A DNA stretch of 64,000 bases from Rubripirellula amarantea (GTDB lineage Bacteria > Planctomycetota > Planctomycetia > Pirellulales > Pirellulaceae): positions 516,721 through 580,720 of the forward strand of contig NZ_SJPI01000002.1 in the NCBI RefSeq assembly GCF_007859865.1, given 5' to 3'. Position numbers and translations under genes: made by a program. The notes below the pieces were generated by a model. It ran no database searches and was not told the DNA's origin. It saw nothing but the letters and a program-made list of their open reading frames with translations. Below are positions 8,586-17,748 of this stretch, in pieces. The number at the start of each line of letters is the position of its first letter. The first letter of the stretch is position 1.

Positions 8586-8837
8586 ATGAATTACGACGAC
8601 GCACTCGTCGGCTCGATTGCCATTGTTCTCGCCATCATCTCCTTCGCATTCGCGATTGGTCCCTGGCAACGACCTTACGAGCTACGTAGTATCTCGGCGG
8701 TGCGTGAGCGATTTGGAAAACCCATCGCCCGAGGCGTATGGGTTGCGATTGCGTTAGCGACGTTCAGCGCTGGTCTCGCCATCATCAACGGTATTCGACC
8801 CAGCTACGCTACACCGCATGTGACCGCTAACCCTTAG
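8586..8837 (+). CDS. Small two-helix membrane protein (83 aa)
   Basis: The ATG at 8586 follows a purine-rich AGAAGGAAG. Two hydrophobic segments are visible: residues about 8-24 (VGSIAIVLAIISFAFAI) and about 52-68 (VWVAIALATFSAGLAII). Between them is a basic, probably cytoplasmic loop (ISAVRERFGKPIARG). I do not recognise a family. Its codon usage and ribosome binding site look like a real gene. It may be a small planctomycete-specific membrane protein. Confidence 0.65.
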   Translation: MNYDDALVGSIAIVLAIISFAFAIGPWQRPYELRSISAVRERFGKPIARGVWVAIALATFSAGLAIINGIRPSYATPHVTANP

Positions 8838-8894
8838 CACGCACTCCGATTGACGAGTTGATCACTCAGCGGATCTTCCAGATCTCTTGATCTC

Positions 8895-11800
8895 TCAAGC
8901 TTCGGAGGCTGGAATCTTGGCGATCAATAGGTAAAGCACCGGTGCAAGGATTAGCACCACCATGGTCGAGAACGTCAATCCGAACGCCAAGCTGGTGGCC
9001 ATCGGAGAAACCACCTGAGCCTCCTTGGATCGTTCTAGCAAAATGGGAAGCATGCCGGCCACGGTCGTCACTGACGTTAACAGCACTGCCCGAAAACGCC
9101 GCCTGCCGCCGTCCATGATCGCTTCGTGAACCGGCAAGCCATCGGCAACGCGTTGATTGATGAAGTCAACCAACACGATGGAATCGTTGACCACCACACC
9201 TGCCAACGCCACGATACCGAAGATGCTGAACAATGTCAGTTCGATATCCATGACAATGTGCCCGAAGATCGCGCCGATGAAACCAAACGGGATCACCGAC
9301 AACACCAGGATTGCGTGCCAACAAGATCCAAACTGAATGGTCAGCAGTAAGAACATCGCACCGATGACGACGTACAATCCAATCGTCAGGCTATCGACGG
9401 TCTCGGTGGTCTGTTCTTGTTGCCCTGACCATTCCAGACGAATGTCGGGGAACTGCTGCTGAAACTGGGGAACCCAGTTTGCTCGCAGGTCGGCCACCAC
9501 CTCGAAGGCGTTGCCACGTGATTCGTCGATGTCAGCGACCACGCTGATCGCTCGCATCTGATCCATACGGCGAATTTCTGAGTAGCCGCGCGCGACTTCC
9601 ACATCAGCAACCTCTCGCAGCGGGCGTTCGGTTCCGTCTTCGCCACGAATACGAATTCCTTCAAAACTAATCAGAGTGTTACGATCTTCGCGTGGGTAGC
9701 GAACTCGCAGGGGAACTTCATGACGTCCCCGCTGCAGTCGCATGACCTCTTCACCGTAGTAAGAAGCTCGAACGGTACCCGCGACGTCGGCTAGCGATAC
9801 TCCCATCGCCTTGGCGTCATCACGCACCTTCATGCGGTACTCCCATTTGCCCTGGCGTGTGTCGGTAGCAATGTCGGACACGTAGGGATACTCGGCAAGT
9901 TTCGCTTTGCAAACTTCAATCGCTTGGTCGAGTCGATCCAGCTTGTCGCTTGGAGCGAGCAATCGAACCGAGATCGGTAAGTCGGCCGGTCCGCGAGGTG
10001 AAGCGCCATAAGCGATCGCATCCGCGCCCGGGAAATCACCCGCCATCTTACGCCACATGGAAACGATCTCGGCGCTCGATACGGTTCGGTCTCCGATGTC
10101 GTTGAGTTGGACAAATACACCACCGACGTGACTGGATGCTTCGCTGCCAACCGCGTCCCCGCTTGAGCCCACCGTTCGCTGCACGGCTTGTACAAACCCG
10201 CCTTCGTCGTCGGTCATGTTTTCATCAATTGACCGCTGGTTGATTTCCAGCATTGCGGATTCAATCCGTTTGGTTGCCGCGTCGGTGATCGCGGCAGGCG
10301 TCCCGTCGGGAAACGTGATCTGGCAAGTCACGAAACCAAAGTCAATCTTGGGAAGTAGCAGGAACGGCACCATCCCGGAACGAACGACACCAACCGAAAG
10401 GATCAAGAAGCCCGCTGCGGCCGACAGAACGATGAGAGGGTTGCGAAGCGATAGGTCCAGCACTGTCGAATAGATGCGGTCGACAAACCACGTCAAGAAT
10501 CGTTGGTTTGCCGCGTTTGCTTTGCCCAGCACCCAGCCCAACGGCTTCAGCGGTAGCAGCAACCAACCCAAGACGTCCAAGAAACGACTGCGTCGGTGTG
10601 CCAGGTGAGAAGGCAAAATCGTCAAGCTTTCCACCAGTGAAATAAGCAGCATGACGCTAACGCAAATGGGCAACACCACGGTCAATCGCTTGATGTTTCC
10701 TTCCAAATACATGATCGGTGCAAACGCGATCACGGTCGTCAGGATTGCCGTGATCACCGAAGGCATCACCTCGGTCGCACCATCAATGGCCGCTTCGGAA
10801 TACGACTTGCCCATCTGGCGGTGCGCGTAAATGTTTTCGCCGACCACAATCGCATCATCGACGACGATCCCTAACGCAATCAAGAACGCAAACATCGACG
10901 TCATGTTCAACGTTTGACCGCTGTAGTGCATGAAAATGCATGCTCCCAACAGCGACACGGGAATGCCCAGAGCCACCCACCAAGCCAAACGGATTTCCAG
11001 GAATAGTGCGAGGACAAGGAAGACGAGGATCAGTCCCATCCATCCGTTGGTGGCGAGCAGACTTAAGCGATTGCGAACGCTGGTGGAACGGTCTCGCATG
11101 GTCATCATCGTGAACCCGTCCGGAAGGTTTCCCTTTTCGCGTTCGACCCATTCACTCACTTCGTCGGAAATCTGAACCAGGTCGTCTGTGCTGGTCATTT
11201 CGACCGAAACCACGACTGCGGGTCGGCCGTTGACTTCATTGACGGACGTGTCGACGGAAAACTCGTCTCGCACGCGGCCTAGGTCCCCGACGGTTAGCAC
11301 GGCACCACCGGGTTCGGTCACCAGGGGGATCGCGGCAATCTCGTCGCCGAGTTCACTTTTGTCACTGCCACGCAAAAGTATCTCTTGCGATTCGCCCTTC
11401 AATGTCCCGCTGGGAACTTCGACGTTATTAGCCCGTACGATTTCGGCAACTTTGCGCAGCGATAAGTTGTACTCTCGCAGCGCAAGTTCAGGTATCTCGA
11501 TATCGATTTGGTAGGCCGGTGCACCGACGAGATCAACCACCGAAACCGATTGTAGCGTCAGTAGATCGCTTCGCACGCGCTCGGCAACACGGCGCAGTTG
11601 CAGCGCGGCTTCCGATCGAGCGTCATCACTGATCGGGACTTCATCCTCGACTAGCTTGGGGCCCATCACCGCAACGCGTATGGCGGTGACGAAGTTTGAA
11701 TCCAAGCTGATGTCGGGTTTCTCGGCCAGTTCCGGGAAGCTGGGGATCTGGTTGATCGAGGTCGTTACCTCCGTTAGCACGCGTTGAGCGTCGGCCTGAG

Positions 11801-12101
11801 TGAAATCGCTGTCGAGTTCCAACGTGATCGCCGCCATGCCCTCGCGGGCCGACGAATGCATTTCGTCAATGCCATCGACGGTGCGAATTGCTTCCTCGAT
11901 CTTCTCGAGAATGCCTTGCTCGATTTCATCGGGGCTGGCACCGGGATACACGACCGAAATGTTCAGCATGTAGAGCTCGAAATCCGGCCAAAAGTCGCGG
12001 CGCAACTGGGACAAACTCCATGCGCCAAGCAACAGGGTTCCGAGCATGATCACATTCATGGCCTGCCAATTTTTGACGGACCAAGCGACGATTGATCTCA
12101 T
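8895..12101 (-). CDS. RND-family efflux transporter (inner-membrane pump)
   Basis: At 1068 residues this is a full-length AcrB/HAE-1-like pump. An N-terminal TM helix (VIMLGTLLLGAWSLSQL) is followed by a porter domain that opens with the family signature VVYPGASPDEIEQGI. The TM4 proton-relay stretch IALGIVVDDAIVVGENI has the conserved Asp pair and is mirrored in the second half by GIVALAGVVVNDSIVLVDFI. It expels hydrophobic or toxic compounds in exchange for protons as part of a tripartite complex; the substrate cannot be deduced. The start codon overlaps the stop of the adaptor gene (ATGA), so the two are translated together. No TolC-like outer-membrane gene is nearby. A linker of about 40 residues after TM6 (LLLPLKPLGWVLGKANAA region) is a common planctomycete variation. 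Confidence 0.93.
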   Translation of the reverse strand: MRSIVAWSVKNWQAMNVIMLGTLLLGAWSLSQLRRDFWPDFELYMLNISVVYPGASPDEIEQGILEKIEEAIRTVDGIDEMHSSAREGMAAITLELDSDFTQADAQRVLTEVTTSINQIPSFPELAEKPDISLDSNFVTAIRVAVMGPKLVEDEVPISDDARSEAALQLRRVAERVRSDLLTLQSVSVVDLVGAPAYQIDIEIPELALREYNLSLRKVAEIVRANNVEVPSGTLKGESQEILLRGSDKSELGDEIAAIPLVTEPGGAVLTVGDLGRVRDEFSVDTSVNEVNGRPAVVVSVEMTSTDDLVQISDEVSEWVEREKGNLPDGFTMMTMRDRSTSVRNRLSLLATNGWMGLILVFLVLALFLEIRLAWWVALGIPVSLLGACIFMHYSGQTLNMTSMFAFLIALGIVVDDAIVVGENIYAHRQMGKSYSEAAIDGATEVMPSVITAILTTVIAFAPIMYLEGNIKRLTVVLPICVSVMLLISLVESLTILPSHLAHRRSRFLDVLGWLLLPLKPLGWVLGKANAANQRFLTWFVDRIYSTVLDLSLRNPLIVLSAAAGFLILSVGVVRSGMVPFLLLPKIDFGFVTCQITFPDGTPAAITDAATKRIESAMLEINQRSIDENMTDDEGGFVQAVQRTVGSSGDAVGSEASSHVGGVFVQLNDIGDRTVSSAEIVSMWRKMAGDFPGADAIAYGASPRGPADLPISVRLLAPSDKLDRLDQAIEVCKAKLAEYPYVSDIATDTRQGKWEYRMKVRDDAKAMGVSLADVAGTVRASYYGEEVMRLQRGRHEVPLRVRYPREDRNTLISFEGIRIRGEDGTERPLREVADVEVARGYSEIRRMDQMRAISVVADIDESRGNAFEVVADLRANWVPQFQQQFPDIRLEWSGQQEQTTETVDSLTIGLYVVIGAMFLLLTIQFGSCWHAILVLSVIPFGFIGAIFGHIVMDIELTLFSIFGIVALAGVVVNDSIVLVDFINQRVADGLPVHEAIMDGGRRRFRAVLLTSVTTVAGMLPILLERSKEAQVVSPMATSLAFGLTFSTMVVLILAPVLYLLIAKIPASEA

Positions 12102-13576
12102 CCTGCGGCCTTTTTAGACGTGGCCGCTTCATCAGCAACATTGGATTCGGGCGTCACGTTCCTTGCGTCGGGTTTCTTCGATGGAATCAACGCCATGCCT
12201 TCGATCGGGTCACTGACCGGTGACACGATCACCGAAACGGATTCATCAGTGGAACGGACGGGCAACGATTGCGGATCGATGATGACGTAGTCGTCCTCAC
12301 TTGCAACCACTTCGACATTCACGATTCGCAGCTTACCGTCAACATCGAGCCAGATTTGATTCCCGGGTCGAATCGCCAGTTCACTGCACTGAACTAGTGG
12401 GATTTGCGATTGTGTCTGAATGAGTACCGAAACGAACATGCCTCGCATCAGTTGCCCTGGTCCGCCAGCTTGCTCGTCGTCGGAGATCACGTCGTCGCCG
12501 ACTAGCCGCCGAACTTCTTGCGGATCATCGACGCGAAACAGGCAGGGGTACGTTCGCGTCGCGGCATCAATTCCTGCTCCGTCGATACGCTCCAAAACCG
12601 CTTGCCATTGATAGACACGTTGGCCGAGCCGGTACTGGATCGTCGCCGGTACGGCGGGTACACGATCGTCCGCCGCCAATCCGTCCGTTGATAAACCGCT
12701 TGAATTCCAGATGCGGTACATCTGGTCGACGGTCAAATTCGAACGCACTTCGACGGTGGCATTGTCTTCGATGGTGACAAATGGCGTGCCGACTGCGACG
12801 AATGATTGTTCTTCGACAAGCGACTCGATGACTCGCCCGGTGACCGGGGCGGTGACGACGGTGCGTCTTAAGTCCAATTCGCCCCGTTTAATTGCGACTT
12901 CGGTAAGCGTTCGTTTCTGTTCGACGAGTTCGCGATTGGCAATCAAATCGCGACGTCTGTTTTCGAGTTCAACCAATGCTGCTTTGGCGGTCAATTGGGC
13001 GCGTTTGGCGACATCGACTTCACTGGTGGACGCGGCTCGACGATTGACCAATGATTCAACTCGAGCGAGTTCGTCGGATGAGAGTGTTAGTTGATCGCGA
13101 GAAAGAGTCAGTAGCGCCGAGGTGTTTTCGATGCTAACCGCGATCGCGTCGAGTTCGGCGGCTTCTTGAGCCTGCTGAGCACGCAGTCGTTCGATTTCGA
13201 GTTCGAATTCTGTTGGATCCAATCGCATCAGGATTTCGCCCTCGGTGACCTTTCGTCCATTGCGTACGTTGGCGGACAATTCGATCACTCGGCCCGCGAC
13301 TTCGGTGGACAGCCGAATTTCACGCAAAGGGACGACCACTCCGTTGGCAGAGAGGACAACCGGACCGTTGTGCGGTTTTAGTTGTTCGGTAGTGACAACC
13401 GTCCCGGCCAGCTTGGGACGTTTGATCCGTTCGGGGCGTTCGCGTTTGCCAAGTTTGGAATACGCAACGAAGCAACCTGCGAACAGGCAAATTGAAACGA
13501 TCACGTTAATGGCTAACCGCATCGGCGAACGTGCCGGGGTATCGACAGTGCGGTCGTTGGTTGACTCGTGGGACAC
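12098..13576 (-). CDS. Periplasmic adaptor (HlyD/MFP family) of the RND pump
   Basis: I chose GTG 13576 because AAAGGA lies five bases upstream; the in-frame ATG at 13525 is the alternative. A membrane anchor (LAINVIVSICLFAGCFVAYSK) is followed by the first lipoyl half (STEVAGRVIELSANVRNGRKV). A long coiled-coil hairpin spans roughly residues 120-230, with Glu/Ala/Leu-rich heptads. The second lipoyl half is VVTAPVTGRVIESLV, and a beta-barrel and membrane-proximal domain follow. It links the pump to an outer-membrane channel. The ATGA overlap with the pump gene shows the pair is an operon. The long C-terminal tail, rich in Ser/Asp/Glu, is unusual but not diagnostic. Confidence 0.9.
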   Translation of the reverse strand: MSHESTNDRTVDTPARSPMRLAINVIVSICLFAGCFVAYSKLGKRERPERIKRPKLAGTVVTTEQLKPHNGPVVLSANGVVVPLREIRLSTEVAGRVIELSANVRNGRKVTEGEILMRLDPTEFELEIERLRAQQAQEAAELDAIAVSIENTSALLTLSRDQLTLSSDELARVESLVNRRAASTSEVDVAKRAQLTAKAALVELENRRRDLIANRELVEQKRTLTEVAIKRGELDLRRTVVTAPVTGRVIESLVEEQSFVAVGTPFVTIEDNATVEVRSNLTVDQMYRIWNSSGLSTDGLAADDRVPAVPATIQYRLGQRVYQWQAVLERIDGAGIDAATRTYPCLFRVDDPQEVRRLVGDDVISDDEQAGGPGQLMRGMFVSVLIQTQSQIPLVQCSELAIRPGNQIWLDVDGKLRIVNVEVVASEDDYVIIDPQSLPVRSTDESVSVIVSPVSDPIEGMALIPSKKPDARNVTPESNVADEAATSKKAAG

Positions 13577-14281
13577 ACGAATCCTTTCTTTCAGGATGGG
13601 GCGGCGAATGTGCCGGGGGAGGGCGGGAGCATGGGCTGGAGGCGATGCCAAGGTTGAAACCCGTCAGCGGCCCCAGTGTTCCTATGCTAACCAAAGTTTT
13701 AAGAAGTTCAGCTAGCTCCCCCCGGTGCAACGGATCGCCTGCGGTGAATTGAACCACCGCCGCCGGTTCGTAGGGGTTGTGAGGGGAACCCAAGGCGGTT
13801 GCTGGCAAGCGCAAATTTCGCGAAATACTTGCCGGGGAATCTGGCGTTTGGTTTTGCAAATTTGAGTTCGCTAAAACGAATCGGTGGTCGCTTGGCAGCG
13901 GTCATGTTGCAGAACCAATACCGTGGCAGAATCAATACCGTGGCTGAATCAACACTGTGGCAGTATCAACACTGAGCCGGAATCATCTGGCGGGCCGGCA
14001 CCAGTCGCTGACCCCGGGATCGTCCCAGAACGGCCAAGTTGGTTTGGCGGCTCTCCTTTTGAACCTGAAACTTGGCTGAATTCTCGCTGTCGCAACCCTA
14101 TTCGATACCAGAACCGCATGACCACCCGCTCGTCCTTGGCTCGCGGTTTGACCAATTGCCGCACGTGCCCCCGGTGCCATTGCCAATCCCGGCGAGGCAG
14201 TTCAAAATCCGGAGGTGAGGAGTGAGCCGCGTTGTGATGTTCTGGCACCCGTGCCGTCCGTCCGTTTGATCGCGCTCGTTA
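13577..14281. other. 700-bp divergent intergenic region
   Basis: It lies between the efflux operon (minus) and the metal-related group (plus). A 17-base minisatellite sits at 13918-13985. Several overlapping open frames on both strands are short, Arg/Pro-rich and resemble nothing known. A divergent promoter pair is expected here; I cannot define it. Confidence 0.4.
13918..13985. repeat. 17-bp intergenic minisatellite (4 copies)
   Basis: Units start at 13918, 13935, 13952 and 13969. The first reads ATACCGTGGCAGAATCA; later copies differ at two to six positions. The 17-base period cannot keep a reading frame, so it is non-coding. Confidence 0.85.
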
Positions 14282-14944
14282 TTGATTGAACATTCCTTGG
14301 AAATCCTTTCGCATCCGTTGATCTATTCACGTCGCAGCCAACGCCTAATCGGTGCGTTGTTGTTGTTCGTGTTGTCGTTTGCGCTCTTGGGAATTCCGCT
14401 GGCAGCTCCCCCGACTCCTGCGAGAAATGTCGCTGGCGCCCAATCGGGGGAACGCTTTCCCTGTGAAGACTGCGCTTGCGGGTGTGCAACAGCCGAATAT
14501 TGCTGGGACCGATGTTGTTGCCACAGCGATCGCGAAAAACTTCAATGGGCAGCCGAACATCAAGTCACTCCACCTGCTTTCCTGGTTGCGCGTGCAAATC
14601 AGGTCACCGCTCAGACCGAAGCGTGCGATCTTTCAACGCCTAAGTGCTGCTGTTGCCAAGCGAAACCTGATGTCGCCACAGTATCCGAACCAGCCAGTGC
14701 TTCCCAGCCAGCCAGTGCAACCAAATCGGCGAGCGACGTTTCAGAGCACGCGATGGCTTCCGTGTTGGTCTGGAAAGCCTTTGAATGCCGTGGTCTTCAA
14801 TCGTTATGGTCCATGCTGAGCTGTGTTGTGGTGTCGATGCACCCCGCAGCGACTGCAAGCTCGCCACCGATCATCGAGCGGATTCGTCTTCTCGATGATT
14901 TGGCAACCGCGATACGCGATTGCCCGGACCCGCCTGTTCCTTAG
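14282..14944 (+). CDS. Exported or membrane-anchored Cys-rich protein, putative metal binding
   Basis: The frame opens at a TTG (14282); a later start is possible because no ATG precedes the hydrophobic segment (LIGALLLFVLSFALLGIPLA, about residues 22-41). The mature part begins with a dense cysteine motif: FPCEDCACGCATAEYCW then RCCCHSDREKLQWA, ending in TPPAFL. A second cluster, CCCCQ, lies near residue 120. Such motifs recur in planctomycete proteins beside metal-related genes, as I remember it; I infer heavy-metal or copper/iron handling. The protein is followed by a strong terminator and then by a pseudopilin-PepSY operon on the same strand. The mid-region is Ala/Ser-rich (ASASQPASATKSAS) and probably unstructured. 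Confidence 0.7.
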   Translation: MIEHSLEILSHPLIYSRRSQRLIGALLLFVLSFALLGIPLAAPPTPARNVAGAQSGERFPCEDCACGCATAEYCWDRCCCHSDREKLQWAAEHQVTPPAFLVARANQVTAQTEACDLSTPKCCCCQAKPDVATVSEPASASQPASATKSASDVSEHAMASVLVWKAFECRGLQSLWSMLSCVVVSMHPAATASSPPIIERIRLLDDLATAIRDCPDPPVP

Positions 14945-14959
14945 CGGAACCCTCTTTCA

Positions 14960-14992
14960 CACGGTTATCTAACCGTGATTTTTGCCTTTTTT
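14960..14992 (+). terminator. Rho-independent terminator or attenuator
   Basis: A perfect stem CACGGTT/AACCGTG with a four-base loop is followed by ATTTTTGCCTTTTTT. It lies 16 bases after the stop of the Cys-rich gene and about 130 bases before the next start, so it either ends the first gene or attenuates the downstream operon. Confidence 0.85.
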
Positions 14993-15124
14993 AATCGAGA
15001 CGATGGAGCTGCGCGCTTTGCTTGCGCCCGTCGTTATCTATCAACGCTCCTGCGCGTGGAAAAAAGGATGAAGGCTCGCTCCTCACACTTGCGTTTATTC
15101 ATCCTCCCTCGCGGGAGCGACCTT

Positions 15125-16264
15125 ATGACCGTTCACTTACGCTTATTACTTTCCATGAAATTCCTACACCCATCACCGCGGCTTCGACCCGCATTCACGC
15201 TAATCGAACTGCTTGTCGTCATCGCCATCATCGGCATCCTCGTTGGGCTGTTGTTGCCGGCTGTTCAAGCGGCTCGAGAAGCAGCACGACGAATGAGTTG
15301 CAGCAACAATTTTCGTCAAATTGGTTTGGCGTTACATAACTACGAATCCGCATTCAAGATGCTGCCGCCGATTGGCAACATCGACACTGACTTTGCGGTG
15401 CAAGCGAGAATCCTTCCGTTCATTGAGCAGTCCGGTCTTGATGACGAACTCGCCTTCAATGTGCCTGCCTTCGGTGGCAATTGGGCTGGCAAGGTTCCGC
15501 ACCCTAAGAACGAAGAAGCATTTTCGAGGACTTTGGAGGTCTACCTGTGTCCCAGCGATCCAGCGCCCGCGACCACGGTCGTGTCGGTTTCCGGAGTGGA
15601 CTATTCCTACGGTGGTGTCAACTACATGGTCAGTTACGGAAGCAATCGCAACCAGAACTACGACTTTCGCTGGAAGACCGACGGAATGTTCTTTGTTCCC
15701 CACGGTGTAAAGTTCAACCATGTCTTTGACGGGTTGTCCAACACGGTCGTGATGAGCGAAACCGTTCGGGCTCAGGGCGAAGATCGGACGTTGCCTGCGG
15801 GAGAGTTGCCGCCGAAACCGTATTCTTACACGCTCAATGGATCGTCAGGTGTGAGTTCTGCGCTGAACGATCGCCAGGGCATGTTGGCAACCGGTGGCGA
15901 ATGGAGTTCTTACGTGGACACCCATGGAATGATCGACGACGCGCCGGTGGAAACCTTTTGGGACACCTTCACCAGTTGGCGTGGTGGATCGAGTCCTGCG
16001 ATACGTGGACGTGGAATGAGTTGGGCGTTCAACGGTGCAATCAACTCGATGACCAACGGGTACCTGCCGCCGAACTCGCATACGCCGGACATCGTCACTC
16101 ACTGGACCGGATACTTTGCACCGCGAAGCTATCACACGGGCGGCGCGATGCTTTGCTTCGCCGACGGATCGGTTCACTTCTTAAGCGAAAGCACAGACGT
16201 GGAACTCCATCGAGATCTGCACAGTGCCAACGGCCGTGAAGTGCTGCAAGGGTTCAACCCATGA
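15125..16264 (+). CDS. DUF1559 pseudopilin-like exported protein
   Basis: I chose ATG 15125, which has GGGAG eight bases upstream; ATG 15155 is also in frame. The N-terminus is a type IV prepilin signal: [33 protein letters not shown], here spelled in parts as [16 protein letters not shown] and [15 protein letters not shown]. The usual DUF1559 continuation [19 protein letters not shown] follows. The C-terminus carries the family ending [21 protein letters not shown]1559 proteins are amplified in planctomycetes and their function is not known; export through the type IV pilin-like pathway is inferred from the prepilin motif. The stop overlaps the start of the PepSY gene (ATGA), so this copy is coupled to a PepSY membrane protein. 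Confidence 0.92.
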   Translation: MTVHLRLLLSMKFLHPSPRLRPAFTLIELLVVIAIIGILVGLLLPAVQAAREAARRMSCSNNFRQIGLALHNYESAFKMLPPIGNIDTDFAVQARILPFIEQSGLDDELAFNVPAFGGNWAGKVPHPKNEEAFSRTLEVYLCPSDPAPATTVVSVSGVDYSYGGVNYMVSYGSNRNQNYDFRWKTDGMFFVPHGVKFNHVFDGLSNTVVMSETVRAQGEDRTLPAGELPPKPYSYTLNGSSGVSSALNDRQGMLATGGEWSSYVDTHGMIDDAPVETFWDTFTSWRGGSSPAIRGRGMSWAFNGAINSMTNGYLPPNSHTPDIVTHWTGYFAPRSYHTGGAMLCFADGSVHFLSESTDVELHRDLHSANGREVLQGFNP

Positions 16265-17718
16265 GCGACGTGAAAGTCAAAAAAAGCAATCAATGGCCGA
16301 ACTACGCCGCGGTGTGGCGATGGCACTTCTTCGCCGGACTGTTTTGCATTCCGTTCGTGATCGTGTTGTCCGTGACCGGAACCATCTACCTTTTCAAGCC
16401 GCAAATTGAAGCTTGGCAAGAACGTGGCTACGATCAACGCTCGCGAGAACATCGCGTCGAGCATCAAGTTGTTCAGCCGGTCTTTGATCAAGTCACTGCC
16501 GCTCTTGTCCATGAATCGGGAAGCAAGTTTGCGGCCGTTGAGGTAGCAGCAGAACCCGATCAGGCGACCCGCGTGATCGTGCAACGTGGTGGGGAACGCG
16601 TGCGAGTGTACGTGGACCCCAGCACTAACGAAGTACTGGGAAGTGCGATCGAGAGCGAACGTTTGATTGCCGTGGTCCGGAAAATCCACGGCGAACTCCT
16701 GTTGGGAAAACGCGGGTCGTACCTCGTTGAATTGGCAGCGAGCTGGACGATCGTGATGGTGATCACCGGAATGGTGCTTTGGATGCCAAAGCAGGCTCGG
16801 CCGGCCGGAGTGCTCTATCCCCGGTGGTCGGCAACGGGAAAGACGTTCTGGAAAGACATGCACAGCGTCGGCGGTTTCTGGGTTTCCGGATTGATTTTGT
16901 TTCTAATCGCCACTGGACTCCCGTGGTCGACGTACTGGGGTGACTACTTCAAGACGATGCGAAGCGTGACTGGAACCGCGGTTGTGAAGCAGGATTGGGA
17001 TGGCGGACATGCAGAACATGAAATGGACGGGAAACATGACGAACACAGGGAACACGGCGAACATGCTGGACACGGCGAAAATGCAGAGCATCAGCAACAT
17101 GCCAACGGTGCGAAGCCGAAGCCATCGGGAGGCCCATCCTGGCGAACTCCGGTGCCTGATCTAGACAGCTACGATCTGACATTGGTGAACAACGCGGCGG
17201 CTCATGCCAGTCAACTCGATTGGTTGCCACCGGTATTGGTAAAGCCTCCCACCGACGGCAGTACCGTTTGGACCATAGCGTCGGATACACCCAACCGACC
17301 GCATCGGCAAACGATGCGTTGGGATGCTGCCTCGCAGGTCATGGTCGACCATGAAACGTTTGCGATGCGACACTGGGTGGATCGGGTGGTGGGTCAGGGT
17401 ATCGCTTTGCACGAAGGCCAACGCTTCGGGCTTGCGAACCAACTGATCGCACTAACCGCGACCGTCGGCTTAGTGATGCTTTCGAGCACCGGCATCATCC
17501 TGTGGTGGCGACGACGCGACCAACTGGGGCATTCCAATCGAGGGTTGTCGCCACCGGCGAGTAAAGCAAACTCACAACCGCGAGAGTTTTCGAGGAAGCG
17601 ATTTGCAATCCTAGCCATCGTAACATCCGCGCTGGCGATTTACCTGCCGCTGTTTGGACTCTCACTCGCTGCCGTCTTGATGGTCGACCGAGTAGCAATG
17701 AGGTTTCTATTTGATTGA
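16261..17718 (+). CDS. PepSY-associated TM protein with His-rich loop
   Basis: This 485-residue membrane protein has the PepSY_TM layout. TM1 ([20 protein letters not shown], about residues 22-41) is followed by a periplasmic PepSY-like domain, then TM helices near 150-175 and 203-228, a loop, and TM helices near 390-415 and 447-478. The loop at about residues 247-280 is extremely rich in His and Glu ([20 protein letters not shown]) and should bind divalent metals. PepSY_TM proteins are often linked to siderophore reduction or iron and copper uptake. With the Cys-rich protein upstream this supports a metal role; the metal is unknown. The gene overlaps the DUF1559 gene and converges with the J-like gene 30 bases away. 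Confidence 0.88.
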   Translation: MSDVKVKKSNQWPNYAAVWRWHFFAGLFCIPFVIVLSVTGTIYLFKPQIEAWQERGYDQRSREHRVEHQVVQPVFDQVTAALVHESGSKFAAVEVAAEPDQATRVIVQRGGERVRVYVDPSTNEVLGSAIESERLIAVVRKIHGELLLGKRGSYLVELAASWTIVMVITGMVLWMPKQARPAGVLYPRWSATGKTFWKDMHSVGGFWVSGLILFLIATGLPWSTYWGDYFKTMRSVTGTAVVKQDWDGGHAEHEMDGKHDEHREHGEHAGHGENAEHQQHANGAKPKPSGGPSWRTPVPDLDSYDLTLVNNAAAHASQLDWLPPVLVKPPTDGSTVWTIASDTPNRPHRQTMRWDAASQVMVDHETFAMRHWVDRVVGQGIALHEGQRFGLANQLIALTATVGLVMLSSTGIILWWRRRDQLGHSNRGLSPPASKANSQPREFSRKRFAILAIVTSALAIYLPLFGLSLAAVLMVDRVAMRFLFD

Positions 17719-17724
17719 CATTCC

Positions 17725-17747
17725 AAGCCGGGCAACGCGGGCGGCTT
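17725..17747. terminator. Hairpin between convergent genes
   Basis: Arms AAGCCG and CGGCTT, with further partial GC pairing inside, lie in the 30-base gap between the PepSY gene and the opposite J-like gene. There is no T-run on either side, so it is only a possible bidirectional terminator. Confidence 0.35.
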
Positions 17748-17748
17748 G

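Noticed and set aside
13918-13985. The 17-bp repeats as transcription-factor iterons or an origin
   Set aside because: No replication initiator gene, no DnaA boxes and no inverted symmetry in the unit.
13884-14225. A 113-codon plus-strand open frame between the efflux and metal groups
   Set aside because: Its first part is the 17-bp minisatellite, and the composition (Arg/Pro/Ser-rich, many Cys) looks like non-coding GC-rich DNA.
16174-16863. A 229-codon minus-strand open frame
   Set aside because: Overlaps the well-supported DUF1559 and PepSY genes and resembles nothing.
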